Shown one piece after another: positions 42,948-51,700 of a stretch of 64,000 nucleotides of DNA. The stretch covers positions 123,501-187,500 of the forward strand of contig BPGW01000002.1 of NCBI GenBank assembly GCA_026003235.1, given 5' to 3'. A program made the position numbers and the translations under genes. Position 1 is the stretch's first letter. Every line of letters starts with the position of its first letter. The stretch comes from Bacteroidia bacterium. GTDB taxonomy: Bacteria > Bacteroidota > Bacteroidia > SpSt-205. The notes under the pieces were generated by a model. It did not search any database. It was not told the origin of the DNA and saw nothing but the letters and a program-made list of their open reading frames with translations.

Positions 42948-43268
42948 GTGACCGCAGCAGTCTGGATAGTCTTCATCGTGATAGGCTTACCTATCTTGGG
43001 GGGGCTGTTCTTTGCTGCATGGCGAGAATGGCTCAGGTATCGCTATAAGGTGGGTAGTGTTTTGCCTCCTGAAGAGCTTCACCAGCTTCAGCGCACGGTG
43101 GAGAAGCTTCAGGCTGAGCAGGAGCGCCTGCGCCGCCGGGTAGAGAACCTTGAAACCATCGTAGCTAGCACCGCTTGGGATGCGCTGGCCTCCAAGCTGG
43201 GTCTTGAAGAGTCCCCCCCTTCTTCGCTTCCCGATGAAAAAACGGCCCCATCCAAGTCTCTCTCATGA
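42948..43268 (+). CDS. Small membrane-anchored coiled-coil protein, PspB-like
   Basis: 106 residues from GTG 42948. One N-terminal membrane helix (VWIVFIVIGLPILGGLFFAA), a short basic stretch, then a coiled coil (ELHQLQRTVEKLQAEQERLR, RRVENLETIVAS) and a polar tail. The TM-coiled coil-LExI pattern resembles phage-shock-protein PspB, an inner-membrane stress sensor, but no pspA or pspC is nearby. The similarity is structural and modest. Its stop overlaps the next gene by 4 bases (ATGA), and that gene has the same architecture. Confidence 0.6.
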   Translation: MTAAVWIVFIVIGLPILGGLFFAAWREWLRYRYKVGSVLPPEELHQLQRTVEKLQAEQERLRRRVENLETIVASTAWDALASKLGLEESPPSSLPDEKTAPSKSLS

Positions 43269-43519
43269 TAGGGGTAGCGCTGCTGGTGGGCTTTGTTTTG
43301 CTGTACCGGGCCTATGTACGCTCCCTGGAGCATTCAGAGCGGCTGCGCCTACTTGAGCGAGAGAATGCGCGCCTTCGCCAGGAAGTGATGACTTGGCAAT
43401 CCCGCTACCAGGAGCTGCTTGCAAGTCAGGAGAGGCAGGCTTCGGGTGGGGAGCTTTCTGCCGAGGAGAAGGTGGCCCGACTGGCGCAGAAGCTCAGCGC
43501 TAAGGAGCCGTTTCTGTGA
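43265..43519 (+). CDS. Small membrane-anchored coiled-coil protein
   Basis: 84 residues: an N-terminal membrane helix (MIGVALLVGFVLLYRAYV), then a coiled coil rich in Leu, Arg and Glu (RLRLLERENARLRQEVMTWQ) and a short charged tail. No known family is recognised. It overlaps the preceding PspB-like gene by 4 bases and may form a heteromeric membrane coiled coil with it (inference). Its 3' end overlaps dapB convergently by 20 bases. Confidence 0.6.
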   Translation: MIGVALLVGFVLLYRAYVRSLEHSERLRLLERENARLRQEVMTWQSRYQELLASQERQASGGELSAEEKVARLAQKLSAKEPFL

Positions 43520-44177
43520 TCAGGAGGCTTTCCCAGGGTCCTACGAAGGAAGAACCCAGGCTTGCAAGCCGTTCCAGCGCCCAAACCGCGCCCCGGGCAA
43601 AGACAGCGCGATCGTAGGCACGGTGCAGGATCTCAAGCTCTTCTCCCAGGGTACTGAAGAGGTACCGATGCTCCCCGACTACTTCCCCCACTCGGAGGCT
43701 GGTGATGCCTCGCAGGGCGGGCAGCGTAGCGTTTAGCCGCAGGGCTGTGCCACTGGGAGCGTCTTTTTTCCGGTGGTGGTGGATTTCCACGAGGGCGGTG
43801 TCCCACCCCTCCAGAAGGTGGGGTTGTTTCTGTAGAGTCTGGAGCACAAGCTGGAAGAGCAGAATCCCCCGGCTGAAGTTGCTGCTCCAGGTCCAGCGGG
43901 CATGAGGGAGCTGCTTAGCCCAAGTCCGGAGGGACTCTTCCTGGGCTTGCCAGCCCGTGGTGCCCGTAACCAACACAAGGTTCCGCTCCAGGCTGGCCCG
44001 AACTATAGCCTGGGTCTGCGCCGCATGAGAGAAATCCACCACGGCTTGGGCTTGGAGGCCTGCCCAGAAAGATTCGGAAGGCCGTCCGACGTGGGCTACC
44101 ACCTGGTGGCCCCGCTCTTCCAGAACCTGTTTTAGAATGGGCCCCATCCGCCCCGTGCCAATTAAGGCTACCCGCAT
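43500..44177 (-). CDS. dapB: 4-hydroxy-tetrahydrodipicolinate reductase
   Basis: 225 residues from ATG 44177 (MRVALIGTGRMG, the NAD(P)H-binding loop); a TTG further upstream falls in the promoter box. The catalytic region EIHHHRKKDAPSGTALRLNA with the active-site His and Lys, TGTTGWQ and SSNFSRGILLF are all present. It catalyses the second committed step of diaminopimelate/lysine synthesis, needed for peptidoglycan. It is slightly shorter than E. coli DapB, as in other Bacteroidetes. It shares a palindromic divergent promoter with aroF. Confidence 0.95.
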   Translation of the reverse strand: MRVALIGTGRMGPILKQVLEERGHQVVAHVGRPSESFWAGLQAQAVVDFSHAAQTQAIVRASLERNLVLVTGTTGWQAQEESLRTWAKQLPHARWTWSSNFSRGILLFQLVLQTLQKQPHLLEGWDTALVEIHHHRKKDAPSGTALRLNATLPALRGITSLRVGEVVGEHRYLFSTLGEELEILHRAYDRAVFARGAVWALERLASLGSSFVGPWESLLITETAP

Positions 44178-44180
44178 GCC

Positions 44181-44202
44181 CAAAGGTAAGTACTTACCTT
44201 TG
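44181..44202. promoter_or_regulatory. Perfect 22-bp palindrome made of two divergent -7 boxes
   Basis: CAAAGGTAAGT followed directly by its reverse complement ACTTACCTTTG. The left half is a minus-strand TACCTTTG box (44188-44181) ending 4 bases before the dapB ATG; the right half is a plus-strand TACCTTTG box (44195-44202) 27 bases before aroF ATG 44229. The symmetry could also bind a dimeric regulator. Confidence 0.65.
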
Positions 44203-44228
44203 CCTTGATTGTGTTTAATCCAAGTTGT

Positions 44229-45230
44229 ATGTGGCTTGTGCTGCGGTCAGGGGCCGAAGTAGAAGGGGTTCTGGCTCGCCTGGAGGCTATGGGCATGGAA
44301 GGCCGGGTCCTGCCTGTAGGAGAGCGGCGCCTGGTGGAAGTTTCGCCAAACGGGCATTTGCCCGAAGCCTTCCTCCGTTGGGAAGAGGTGGAAAAGGTGC
44401 TGGCGCCTGGTTCTGAGATGCCTTTGGTCCGCTCCTGGAACGGTTCCTTTCAGGTGGGAACCTGGGATCCGCTTCAAGAGCCCTTGCTGATTGCCGGGCC
44501 ATGCAGTGTGGAGGAGAAAGCGGGGCTGCTGACCACAGCTCGGGCCCTCAAGGCTTTGGGTGTCCATGTTTTGCGGGGTGGCGCCTTCAAGGCTCGTACT
44601 TCTCCTTACGCTTTTCAGGGGCTGGGCGAAAAAGCCCTGGACTGGCTCCTGGAAGCCAAAGCCGATACAGGCTTGCCTGTGTGCGTTGAGGTGCTGAGCG
44701 AGCGGCACCTGCCCCTCTACCAAGAGGTGGATATCCTCCAGATTGGCGCCCGCAACATGGACCACTACTGGCTTCTCAAAGAAGCGGCCGCTTTGCACAA
44801 GCCCGTTCTCCTCAAGCGCAACCCCCAGGCTACTATCCAGGAGTTTCTGCTGGCGGCGGAGTACCTCCTTCTGCATGGGGCTCCGGTCGTGTTTTTGTGT
44901 GAGCGGGGCATTCGCACTTTTGAGCGGAGCCTGCGCTATACGCTGGACGTGGGGGCCGTGCCAGTCCTTCAAGCGCAGACGCGCTTACCTGTGCTGGTGG
45001 ACCCGTCGCATGCTGCGGGCCGGTGGCCGTATGTGGAGCCTTTAGCGTTGGCGGGGCTGGCGGCAGGCGCTCTGGGCCTCTTGGTGGAAGTGCACCCTGA
45101 CCCAACTCGGGCTTACTCGGATGCGGCGCAGCAGCTTACGATCGATCAGTTTGCGGGGCTGGCCGAACGAGCTCGCTCGCTGTATCGCGTGCTGCCTTCA
45201 CGGGGCTTGGCTGAGCCACTCCAAGGCTAA
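44229..45230 (+). CDS. aroF: 3-deoxy-7-phosphoheptulonate synthase (DAHP synthase, type I-beta)
   Basis: 333 residues from ATG 44229, where MWLVLRSGAEVEGVL aligns with the start of Thermotoga-type enzymes; a TTG at 44205 (3 bases after the promoter box) is an alternative. An N-terminal ferredoxin-like regulatory domain (~1-75) precedes the barrel: LLIAGPCSVEE, VLRGGAFKARTSPYAFQGLG, IQIGARNMDHYWLLKEAA, PVLLKRNPQATIQEFL, LCERGIRTFE and LVDPSHAAGR. It makes DAHP from phosphoenolpyruvate and erythrose 4-phosphate, the first shikimate-pathway step. Its 3' end overlaps the uridine phosphorylase gene by 33 bases. Confidence 0.95.
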   Translation: MWLVLRSGAEVEGVLARLEAMGMEGRVLPVGERRLVEVSPNGHLPEAFLRWEEVEKVLAPGSEMPLVRSWNGSFQVGTWDPLQEPLLIAGPCSVEEKAGLLTTARALKALGVHVLRGGAFKARTSPYAFQGLGEKALDWLLEAKADTGLPVCVEVLSERHLPLYQEVDILQIGARNMDHYWLLKEAAALHKPVLLKRNPQATIQEFLLAAEYLLLHGAPVVFLCERGIRTFERSLRYTLDVGAVPVLQAQTRLPVLVDPSHAAGRWPYVEPLALAGLAAGALGLLVEVHPDPTRAYSDAAQQLTIDQFAGLAERARSLYRVLPSRGLAEPLQG

Positions 45231-46094
45231 CCGTACGAGGTGCTGCATGGCCTCCTGGGGCGAGAGGCCGCCATTGCGGTACAGAAAGGTCCCATGTTTG
45301 CGGTGAGCAATGCCCAGGCACAAAGCGCCTGCTTCGTGACCCAGGGCCTCTGCTAGCCCGTAGAGGGCTGAGGTTTCCATTTCAATGTTCTGCACGCGCA
45401 GGCCCTGATAGGAAAAGTTGGCCAGCTGGTCTGGTAGGCTGGGAAAGGCGATCGGAGTGCGTATCTGGCGTCCTTGAGGTGCATAGAACCCAGGTGCGCT
45501 GTAGGTGAGGCCCACGGCCCAGGGTAGCGTTGAGGCGGGCTGCTTCGTCGCCAGCTGCGAGAAAAAAGAACCCGCCTTCGCTCCGTACCAAGGTAAGGGG
45601 GCAAGACCTTGCTTTTCCCAGTACTCGCGTATGGCTGCCGTCAGGGTAGGCTCGGCTAACCCAGCGTAGAAAAAGGGTAGGGGATCTACGCCGATAGCGG
45701 CCTGGCTAAACACCGCTGCGCCTAAGGGCACCTCGTCTTGCAAGAGCCCACAGGTGCCTAAGCGGAGCAGATAAAGCTTTTTCTGGGTGGGGAAGGGGCG
45801 CCCTCGCGCAAAGTCCACGTTGTGAAGGGCATCCAGCTCTAAGACGGCGATCTCCGTGTTATCCGGTCCGATGCCGGTGCCCAGCACCGTCACAACCACA
45901 CCCCGAAAGAGGCCTGTCACCCAAACAAACTCTCGGTTGGCTCCCCGATGCTGAATCTGATCCAGCAAGGGTTCGGCTAAGGCCACGCGTCCCGGATCGC
46001 CCACAAGCAGGCATCGGTGCGAGGCTTGGTCAGGCCGCATGGCCAGGTGGTAGATAGCTCCATCGGGGCGCAGAGGCAGCTCACTGGCTTGCAC
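45198..46094 (-). CDS. udp: Nucleoside phosphorylase, uridine phosphorylase-like
   Basis: 298 residues from GTG 46094, which lies exactly 5 bases after a CATCTTTG box; an ATG at 46112 would precede the box. The family signatures are VGDPGRVALAEPLL, GTGIGPDNTEIAVLELDAL, LLRLGTCGLLQDEVPLGA, and the substrate-binding NIEMETSALYGLAEALGHEA. Such enzymes split uridine with phosphate to uracil and ribose 1-phosphate in pyrimidine salvage. Specificity for uridine over other nucleosides is inferred. It is divergent from uvrB and overlaps aroF at the 3' end. Confidence 0.88.
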   Translation of the reverse strand: MQASELPLRPDGAIYHLAMRPDQASHRCLLVGDPGRVALAEPLLDQIQHRGANREFVWVTGLFRGVVVTVLGTGIGPDNTEIAVLELDALHNVDFARGRPFPTQKKLYLLRLGTCGLLQDEVPLGAAVFSQAAIGVDPLPFFYAGLAEPTLTAAIREYWEKQGLAPLPWYGAKAGSFFSQLATKQPASTLPWAVGLTYSAPGFYAPQGRQIRTPIAFPSLPDQLANFSYQGLRVQNIEMETSALYGLAEALGHEAGALCLGIAHRKHGTFLYRNGGLSPQEAMQHLVRLALEWLSQAP

Positions 46095-46098
46095 CTTA

Positions 46099-46106
46099 CA
46101 AAGATG
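46099..46106 (-). promoter_or_regulatory. Near-consensus -7 box CATCTTTG
   Basis: Minus-strand box 5 bases before GTG 46094; identical in sequence and spacing to the box of the arginine decarboxylase gene. Confidence 0.55.
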
Positions 46107-46126
46107 CGCCATGCCTGGGGAATTGT

Positions 46127-46134
46127 TATCTTTG
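46127..46134 (+). promoter_or_regulatory. -7 promoter box TATCTTTG
   Basis: Perfect box, its last G 7 bases before the uvrB ATG at 46141. Confidence 0.65.
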
Positions 46135-46140
46135 GTACTT

Positions 46141-48153
46141 ATGAGGTTCAGGTTGGTGTCGGACTGGGAGCCGCGGGGCGACCAGCCGCAGGCGATTGCC
46201 GAGCTGGTGGAGGGGCTTCAGCGGGGCGAGAAACATCAGGTCTTGCTCGGGGTTACCGGTTCGGGCAAGACCTTCACGGTGGCGAATGTGGTGGCTCAGG
46301 TGCAGCGTCCTACCCTGGTGCTGAGCCACAACAAGACCCTGGCTTGGCAACTCTATCAGGAATTCAAGCGGTTCTTTCCGGACAACCTGGTTTGCTACTG
46401 GATTTCGCACTACGACTACTATCAGCCAGAGGCGTACCTCCCACAAACCGACACTTACATTGAAAAGGAACTGAGCATTCTGCAAGAGATAGAGCGGTAT
46501 CGCCTGGAGACACTGACGGCGCTCGTGAGTGGGCGGCGGGACGTGCTGGTGGTGGCTTCGGTGTCCGCGATATATGGTCTGCAGGATCCGAGCGAATTTG
46601 CCCAGCATGTGGTGAAGCTGCAGGTGGGGCAGCGGTATCCGCGGCAGGCCCTCCTGCACCAGCTTGTGCAAATGCTCTACCGGCGCACCAGCGAAGGCAG
46701 CCAACCAGGCACTTTCTGGACCCGAGGCGACCGAGTGTATGTGTTTCCCCCTTACGAACAGCGAGGATATCGGGTGAGTTTTTTCGGGCCGGCTATTGAA
46801 GGGCTTGAAGAGATAGAGCTCCCGGGGCTGAAGCCTGTGCGGCGCCTGTCGGAGCTTACGCTTTTTTCGGCGGAGATGTTCGTCTTATCGCCGTCTAAGC
46901 TGGAGGCGGCCATAGCCAGCATCCAAGCTGAGCTGGAAGAGCAGGTGCGCTACCTGGAGAGCCTGGGCCGGTACGAAGAAGCCACGCGCCTACGCAAACG
47001 AACCCTCTACGATATAGAACAGCTGCGTACCCTGGGCTATTGCAACGGCATTGAGAACTACTCTCGCCATCTGACGGGACGCCAGCCCGGTGAGCGGCCC
47101 TACACTTTGCTGGACTACTTTCCTCGCCCTTTCCTGACGGTGATTGACGAAAGCCATGTGACCTTACCCCAGATCAAGGCCATGATAGGGGGGGATCAGT
47201 CTCGTAAGTTGGTGTTGGTAGAGTACGGCTTTCGGCTCCCCTCTGCGCTGGATAATCGTCCGCTGCGGTTTGAGGAGTTTGAAGCTTTGCTGGATCAGGT
47301 GATGTATGTCAGTGCCACGCCGGGCCCTTACGAACTGGCTCAGACGGGAGGGGCTTTTGTGGAGCAAGTGGTGCGGCCCACTGGCTTGGTGGATCCGCCC
47401 GTGCATCTGCACCCCATGGAAGGAGCGGTGGATCACCTGCTGGAGAAAATCCAGCAGCACCGCGAACGAGGAGGAAGGGCCTTGGTGATCACGCTCACCA
47501 AAAAGCTCGCTGAAGAGGTGGCTGGTTTTCTGGCGCGTATGGGGATTCCCGCGGCTTACCTGCATTCCGGCCTCAATGCCCTCCAGCGGGTGGAGGTGCT
47601 GGATAAGCTTCGCTCCGGGCAGATTGAGGTCGTGGTAGGCGTGAATCTCCTGCGGGAAGGGCTGGATCTGCCCGAAGTGTCCCTGGTGGCCATCCTGGAG
47701 GCGGACAAAGAGGGATTTTTGCGTTCTGAAACTTCGCTCATCCAGATTGCGGGGCGAGCGGCCCGCAACGTGGACGGGGAGGTGATGCTGTATGCGGATC
47801 GGGTTACGGAATCTATGGAACGCTTCATGCGGGAGTCGGAGCGTCGCCGTCAGAAGCAACTGGCTTACAACGCCGCGCATGGGATTGTGCCTCGTACGGC
47901 AGGTCGGCGGGCTGCGCCCACGCCCGAGGCCACAGAGGCCGGCGCTATGGGACCTGTGGCTGCGGCTCACTTGAGCTTGGCGGAGCTCCAGGCGCTGATA
48001 GAAGAGGTTCGGCAGCGTATGTTAGCTGCGGCCGAGGCCGAGGAGTACCTTACAGCGGCGCATTATCGGGACGAACTGCGGTTCCTTGAAGCGCGCCTTG
48101 CTCGGCTTTCCGCAGCCTCTTCGCCTGCCGTTGCGCAAAATGCCTTATCTTAG
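46141..48153 (+). CDS. uvrB: UvrABC excision nuclease subunit B
   Basis: 670 residues from ATG 46141 (MRFRLVSDWEPRGDQPQAI); an in-frame start upstream would precede the promoter. Seen: the Walker A region VTGSGKTFTVANV, the beta-hairpin sequence YWISHYDYYQPEAYLPQTDT, TVIDESHVTLPQI, helicase motifs (ALVITLTKKLAEEVAGFL, LLREGLDLPEVSLVAILEAD, QIAGRAARN) and a C-terminal UVR motif (LQALIEEVRQRMLAAAEAEE) for UvrC contact. It verifies DNA damage in nucleotide excision repair. A membrane-protein gene follows after 9 bases. Confidence 0.97.
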   Translation: MRFRLVSDWEPRGDQPQAIAELVEGLQRGEKHQVLLGVTGSGKTFTVANVVAQVQRPTLVLSHNKTLAWQLYQEFKRFFPDNLVCYWISHYDYYQPEAYLPQTDTYIEKELSILQEIERYRLETLTALVSGRRDVLVVASVSAIYGLQDPSEFAQHVVKLQVGQRYPRQALLHQLVQMLYRRTSEGSQPGTFWTRGDRVYVFPPYEQRGYRVSFFGPAIEGLEEIELPGLKPVRRLSELTLFSAEMFVLSPSKLEAAIASIQAELEEQVRYLESLGRYEEATRLRKRTLYDIEQLRTLGYCNGIENYSRHLTGRQPGERPYTLLDYFPRPFLTVIDESHVTLPQIKAMIGGDQSRKLVLVEYGFRLPSALDNRPLRFEEFEALLDQVMYVSATPGPYELAQTGGAFVEQVVRPTGLVDPPVHLHPMEGAVDHLLEKIQQHRERGGRALVITLTKKLAEEVAGFLARMGIPAAYLHSGLNALQRVEVLDKLRSGQIEVVVGVNLLREGLDLPEVSLVAILEADKEGFLRSETSLIQIAGRAARNVDGEVMLYADRVTESMERFMRESERRRQKQLAYNAAHGIVPRTAGRRAAPTPEATEAGAMGPVAAAHLSLAELQALIEEVRQRMLAAAEAEEYLTAAHYRDELRFLEARLARLSAASSPAVAQNALS

Positions 48154-48162
48154 TGCAGGACT

Positions 48163-48786
48163 ATGGTAGCCTGGCTGGATGTGGCCTTTTATGGCCTGAG
48201 CGTTGCGGTAGGCTTGGGGGCCGTAGCGGCTGTGGTGGTGTGGATCTACGCCTTCTCTCTCCGCAAAAAACTTAGGGATCGCCTGCTTTCCTGGGAAAAT
48301 CCCGCATTTGGGCTTCCCACAGCGGTGCTCTTTATGCTTGCGCTTGCTTTCTTGAGTGGAGTCCTCCTAGGCTATGCGTTCTACTTGAAATACCCCTCCA
48401 CCTCACAGGTGGCCGTGTTTTGGCGTTCCTCCACCGCTTTGTTCTTTTTGCTCTTCTTAGAGACCATCGTCATTTATGGGGGCCTCCAAATACAAAACAT
48501 GCATTGTCTGGCCGAAAGAGGCTTTTACCATATTAGATTTGATTGGAGTCTGCTAAAGTGGCGGGTTGAGCTCATACCTTGGGAGCAGGTGTACGACTAC
48601 TATGTGCATACGGAAGCGGTGCTTAGCACTTTCACTTTGATTTTTCGGGATCGGCGCACGATTTCTTTTCAGGCGCCTTCGTATTTGCGTAGTAGTATTG
48701 AGCAGGTTATAGACTATGGGCGGGAGAAATATGTGTTTTTGTGGCGGCATGGGCGTAGTGTGACGCGCTCTTCGTCCGAATCCTGA
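48163..48786 (+). CDS. Membrane protein with PH-like C-terminal domain, unknown function
   Basis: 207 residues with three hydrophobic helices in the first ~115 residues (YGLSVAVGLGAVAAVVVWIY; AVLFMLALAFLSGVLLGYAF; ALFFLLFLETIVIYGGL). The C-terminal ~90 residues look like a small bacterial PH-type beta domain (LAERGFYHIRFDWSLLKWRV, IPWEQVYDYYV, FTLIFRDRRTISFQAP). No family is recognised with certainty. It lies 9 bases after uvrB and 4 bases before the large sensor kinase, so it is likely co-transcribed with the kinase and could be functionally tied to it. Confidence 0.65.
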   Translation: MVAWLDVAFYGLSVAVGLGAVAAVVVWIYAFSLRKKLRDRLLSWENPAFGLPTAVLFMLALAFLSGVLLGYAFYLKYPSTSQVAVFWRSSTALFFLLFLETIVIYGGLQIQNMHCLAERGFYHIRFDWSLLKWRVELIPWEQVYDYYVHTEAVLSTFTLIFRDRRTISFQAPSYLRSSIEQVIDYGREKYVFLWRHGRSVTRSSSES

Positions 48787-48790
48787 TCCT

Positions 48791-51700
48791 ATGCGGCGGG
48801 GCTTGGCCCTAACAGGCTTGGCCTGCGCGCTGGTGGGGGGAGGGCTGGTCCTTTTGAACGAGCTTTTACCCCTATCGTATTTTGTGCAGGCTTTCCAGAC
48901 CTGGCAAAGTCATGCCTGGATGGAGGCTTTGCGCCGGTATTCGGCTCTCTTGTATGAGTATCGGGAAAAGCCCGCAGCTTGGCGAGCTCATCCCGAGGTG
49001 CTTTTTTTAGAGTATAGCCGAGAAGGCCGTCTGCTGCGCTGGAATACGGCTCGCTGGCCCCTTCCAGCGGCTACTCCTTCTTTTGCCAGTACAGCCCCTG
49101 AGATCTTATCCGATGAGCAGAGCTTTTATTATGCGCTCAAGCTCCTTGTGGATAGTACCTTACAGGTGGTGCTTTTGCCCATCCGGATCGAGCCGGTGGA
49201 GGTAGGGGTTTATCCCCGATGGGATGTACCGATAAAAGGCGACTGGTCTTGGATTCATAGCCTTCAAATAACTCGGCAAAGTAGCCCCTTTCCCATCGTA
49301 TTTCGCCAATTGTCTGGGGAACCGGTTTTTCGGCTTTACCTGCACGAGCCGGAGAGGCTGCGCAGGCCTGGGCGCTGGGTTTATAGTGGGCTTTTAGCGG
49401 TAGCGTTCGGCTTGGCTCTCGTGGAGCTATGGCGTTTTCTCCGCAGGCGGTATGCGGAACAAGTGGTACGGACAGTGTTTTTGGGGCTTTTCGTGCTGGT
49501 GTGGCAGGGGTTCCATTGGAGTGATTTGCCAGCGTGGTTGTGGGAGTCACGCCTTTCTTCTGCCCGTGAGTGCGCATTCTCGCCGCTGCACACGAGCCTG
49601 TGGGATATAGCCTGGTCGTTGGGCATCTTACTATGGGCTACGACGCTCTTGCCTAAGGCCAGACGACTTTCTGACGTAGGCTACGATCTGGCTTTTTGGG
49701 GGGTCTGGGGAGCTATAGGGGGCGCCTTGTACCTATTTGCCCAACACAGCCAGCTTAACCTGGACCCAGCTGACATAGGGGACTGGCTGATGTGGATAGG
49801 ATGGGGGGGGCTTTTGGCTGTTCTATGGCGGGTATTGGGGTTTTTATGGCGAAGCCTGGCCTCCAAGCGGCTGGGGGTGCTGCTGGCTGGGGCAGGCCTG
49901 GCAACGCTCATTTTGCTGGGAATACGGGCCCATACGGGCACGGTGGCAATGCTTTTGCTGCTTTTCTTTAGTCCGCTTCTATCTAAACCTTTTTGGGGGG
50001 TACAGGTGCTGCGGGCTTTGCTTGTCGTAGGGGCCATAGATGGATGGATTGATTGGGCGCAGGCTCATAGAGCTCGCCGATTTTTGGAGGCGGCGGCTCC
50101 TGGAGCGCTTCGGCTGCGGGACGCAATGCTGGAGTACCGGCTGGCTCAGACGCTTCCTCGGCTGGCGTCGGACTCGGCTCTGTGGAGCGAGCTGAGTCCC
50201 CAGGATGACCTCATAGATATCCAATTCGTGTCCAAGATCCACCGCAAGTACTTCTTGAAGCTGGGAGAAAACTACGATATTCACATCTCCTGCTGGACGG
50301 CCGAGGAGCTTCGTTTGGACAATTTATTTGAGTGGCGTCCGCCTCCTTGGCGGCAGGTGGTAGCGCAGGCTGAGAAAACCTTTTCTCCCTACCTGTTTTT
50401 CGTAGTCAAAGGGACCCCTCGGTACTACTATGTGGCGCGCGTGCCGGTGTATGGGGTTCCCGGCGGCTTGATTTGGGTGCGGCTGGAACTCTATCCTCGT
50501 CGGCGTCCTCTCCGAGAGCAGTTGTATCCTTTAGAGACGGAGCAGGCGGCGATGGCTTATGCCCTGTATGAGAAGGGCTACCTTGTCCGGCAATGGGGCT
50601 TGCTTTCTTTTCCGCCTTACTTATCTGAGCAGCCTGGGGCCTTGCCTTTGTGGCGGGAGCAGGGGGGTTTTTATGAGTACCTGGTGGCAGATAGGCAGGG
50701 ATTTGTGGCCTTTTTGCGCTACCCTTTGCGGAGTGAGGCGGCTCGGCTGGCCACGATTCCCATTTTGTTAGGGCTTTTGGCCTTGGGGCTGGTGGTGCAG
50801 GATTGGAAGCGTTTTGGGGCGGGGCTTCGCAGCTTGTACGCCCGTCGGGGACCCCTGGTAGGGCAGCTTAGAGGCCTTTTCTGGGTGTCGGTGGCGCTTC
50901 CGCTGATCGGACTGGTAGGGATAAGTTTTGCGCTTTTCTGGCGCTTCAGTGAAAATAGCCTTGAAGCAAGCCTTCGCCAGCGCCTTTCTTCGGTCGGCAC
51001 TTACCTTGCAGGCGACCCCACCCTCCAGGAAAAACTCGCCTACTGGATAGACAACTACATGCCTTCCGAAGAATCTTTTGTACGGGATCTCATGCGTCGT
51101 GTGGCCTTTTTGTCGGGCACCGAGGTCTTTTTATACAATCGCAAGGGCTACTTGTACAGTAGTACGCTTCCCCCGGCGTATTGGGGAATCTACATTCGGC
51201 CTTTTTTAGAGCCTGAGCTGCTGGAGAGGATGCAACCGCCGTCTGCGGAGGTCTACATAGAGACCACTGCGGAGGGTTCGCAGCTTCGGGGATACATTCC
51301 TTTGCGTGCGCCGCAAGGGCACTTATTGGGCGTGTTACACATTCCCCTGCCCTTGTCTAAGCGATCCTTCTACGAGCCGCTTCAGTACTTTTTGGGGTAT
51401 GTGGTGAATGTGTATTTGGTGCTGGCTGGGGGTGCTATTTTGGTGGGGCTTCTTTTGATACAGCGGTTTGCTGAGCGTCTTGAAAAGGTGGTAGGACAAT
51501 TGCGGGCTGCCCCGGAGGCCCCCACCCCTCCCCTGCTCACCTGGGAAAGCCGAGACGATGAGATAGACACCCTGGCTGCGGCGTACAACGACATGGTGGA
51601 ACGGCTGCGTGCAAGTCAGAAGCAGCTTGAAGCCACCCTTCGCCGGGTCAGTCAGCAAGAAATCGCTTCCCAAGCCGCGCACGAAATCAAAACAGCCCTG

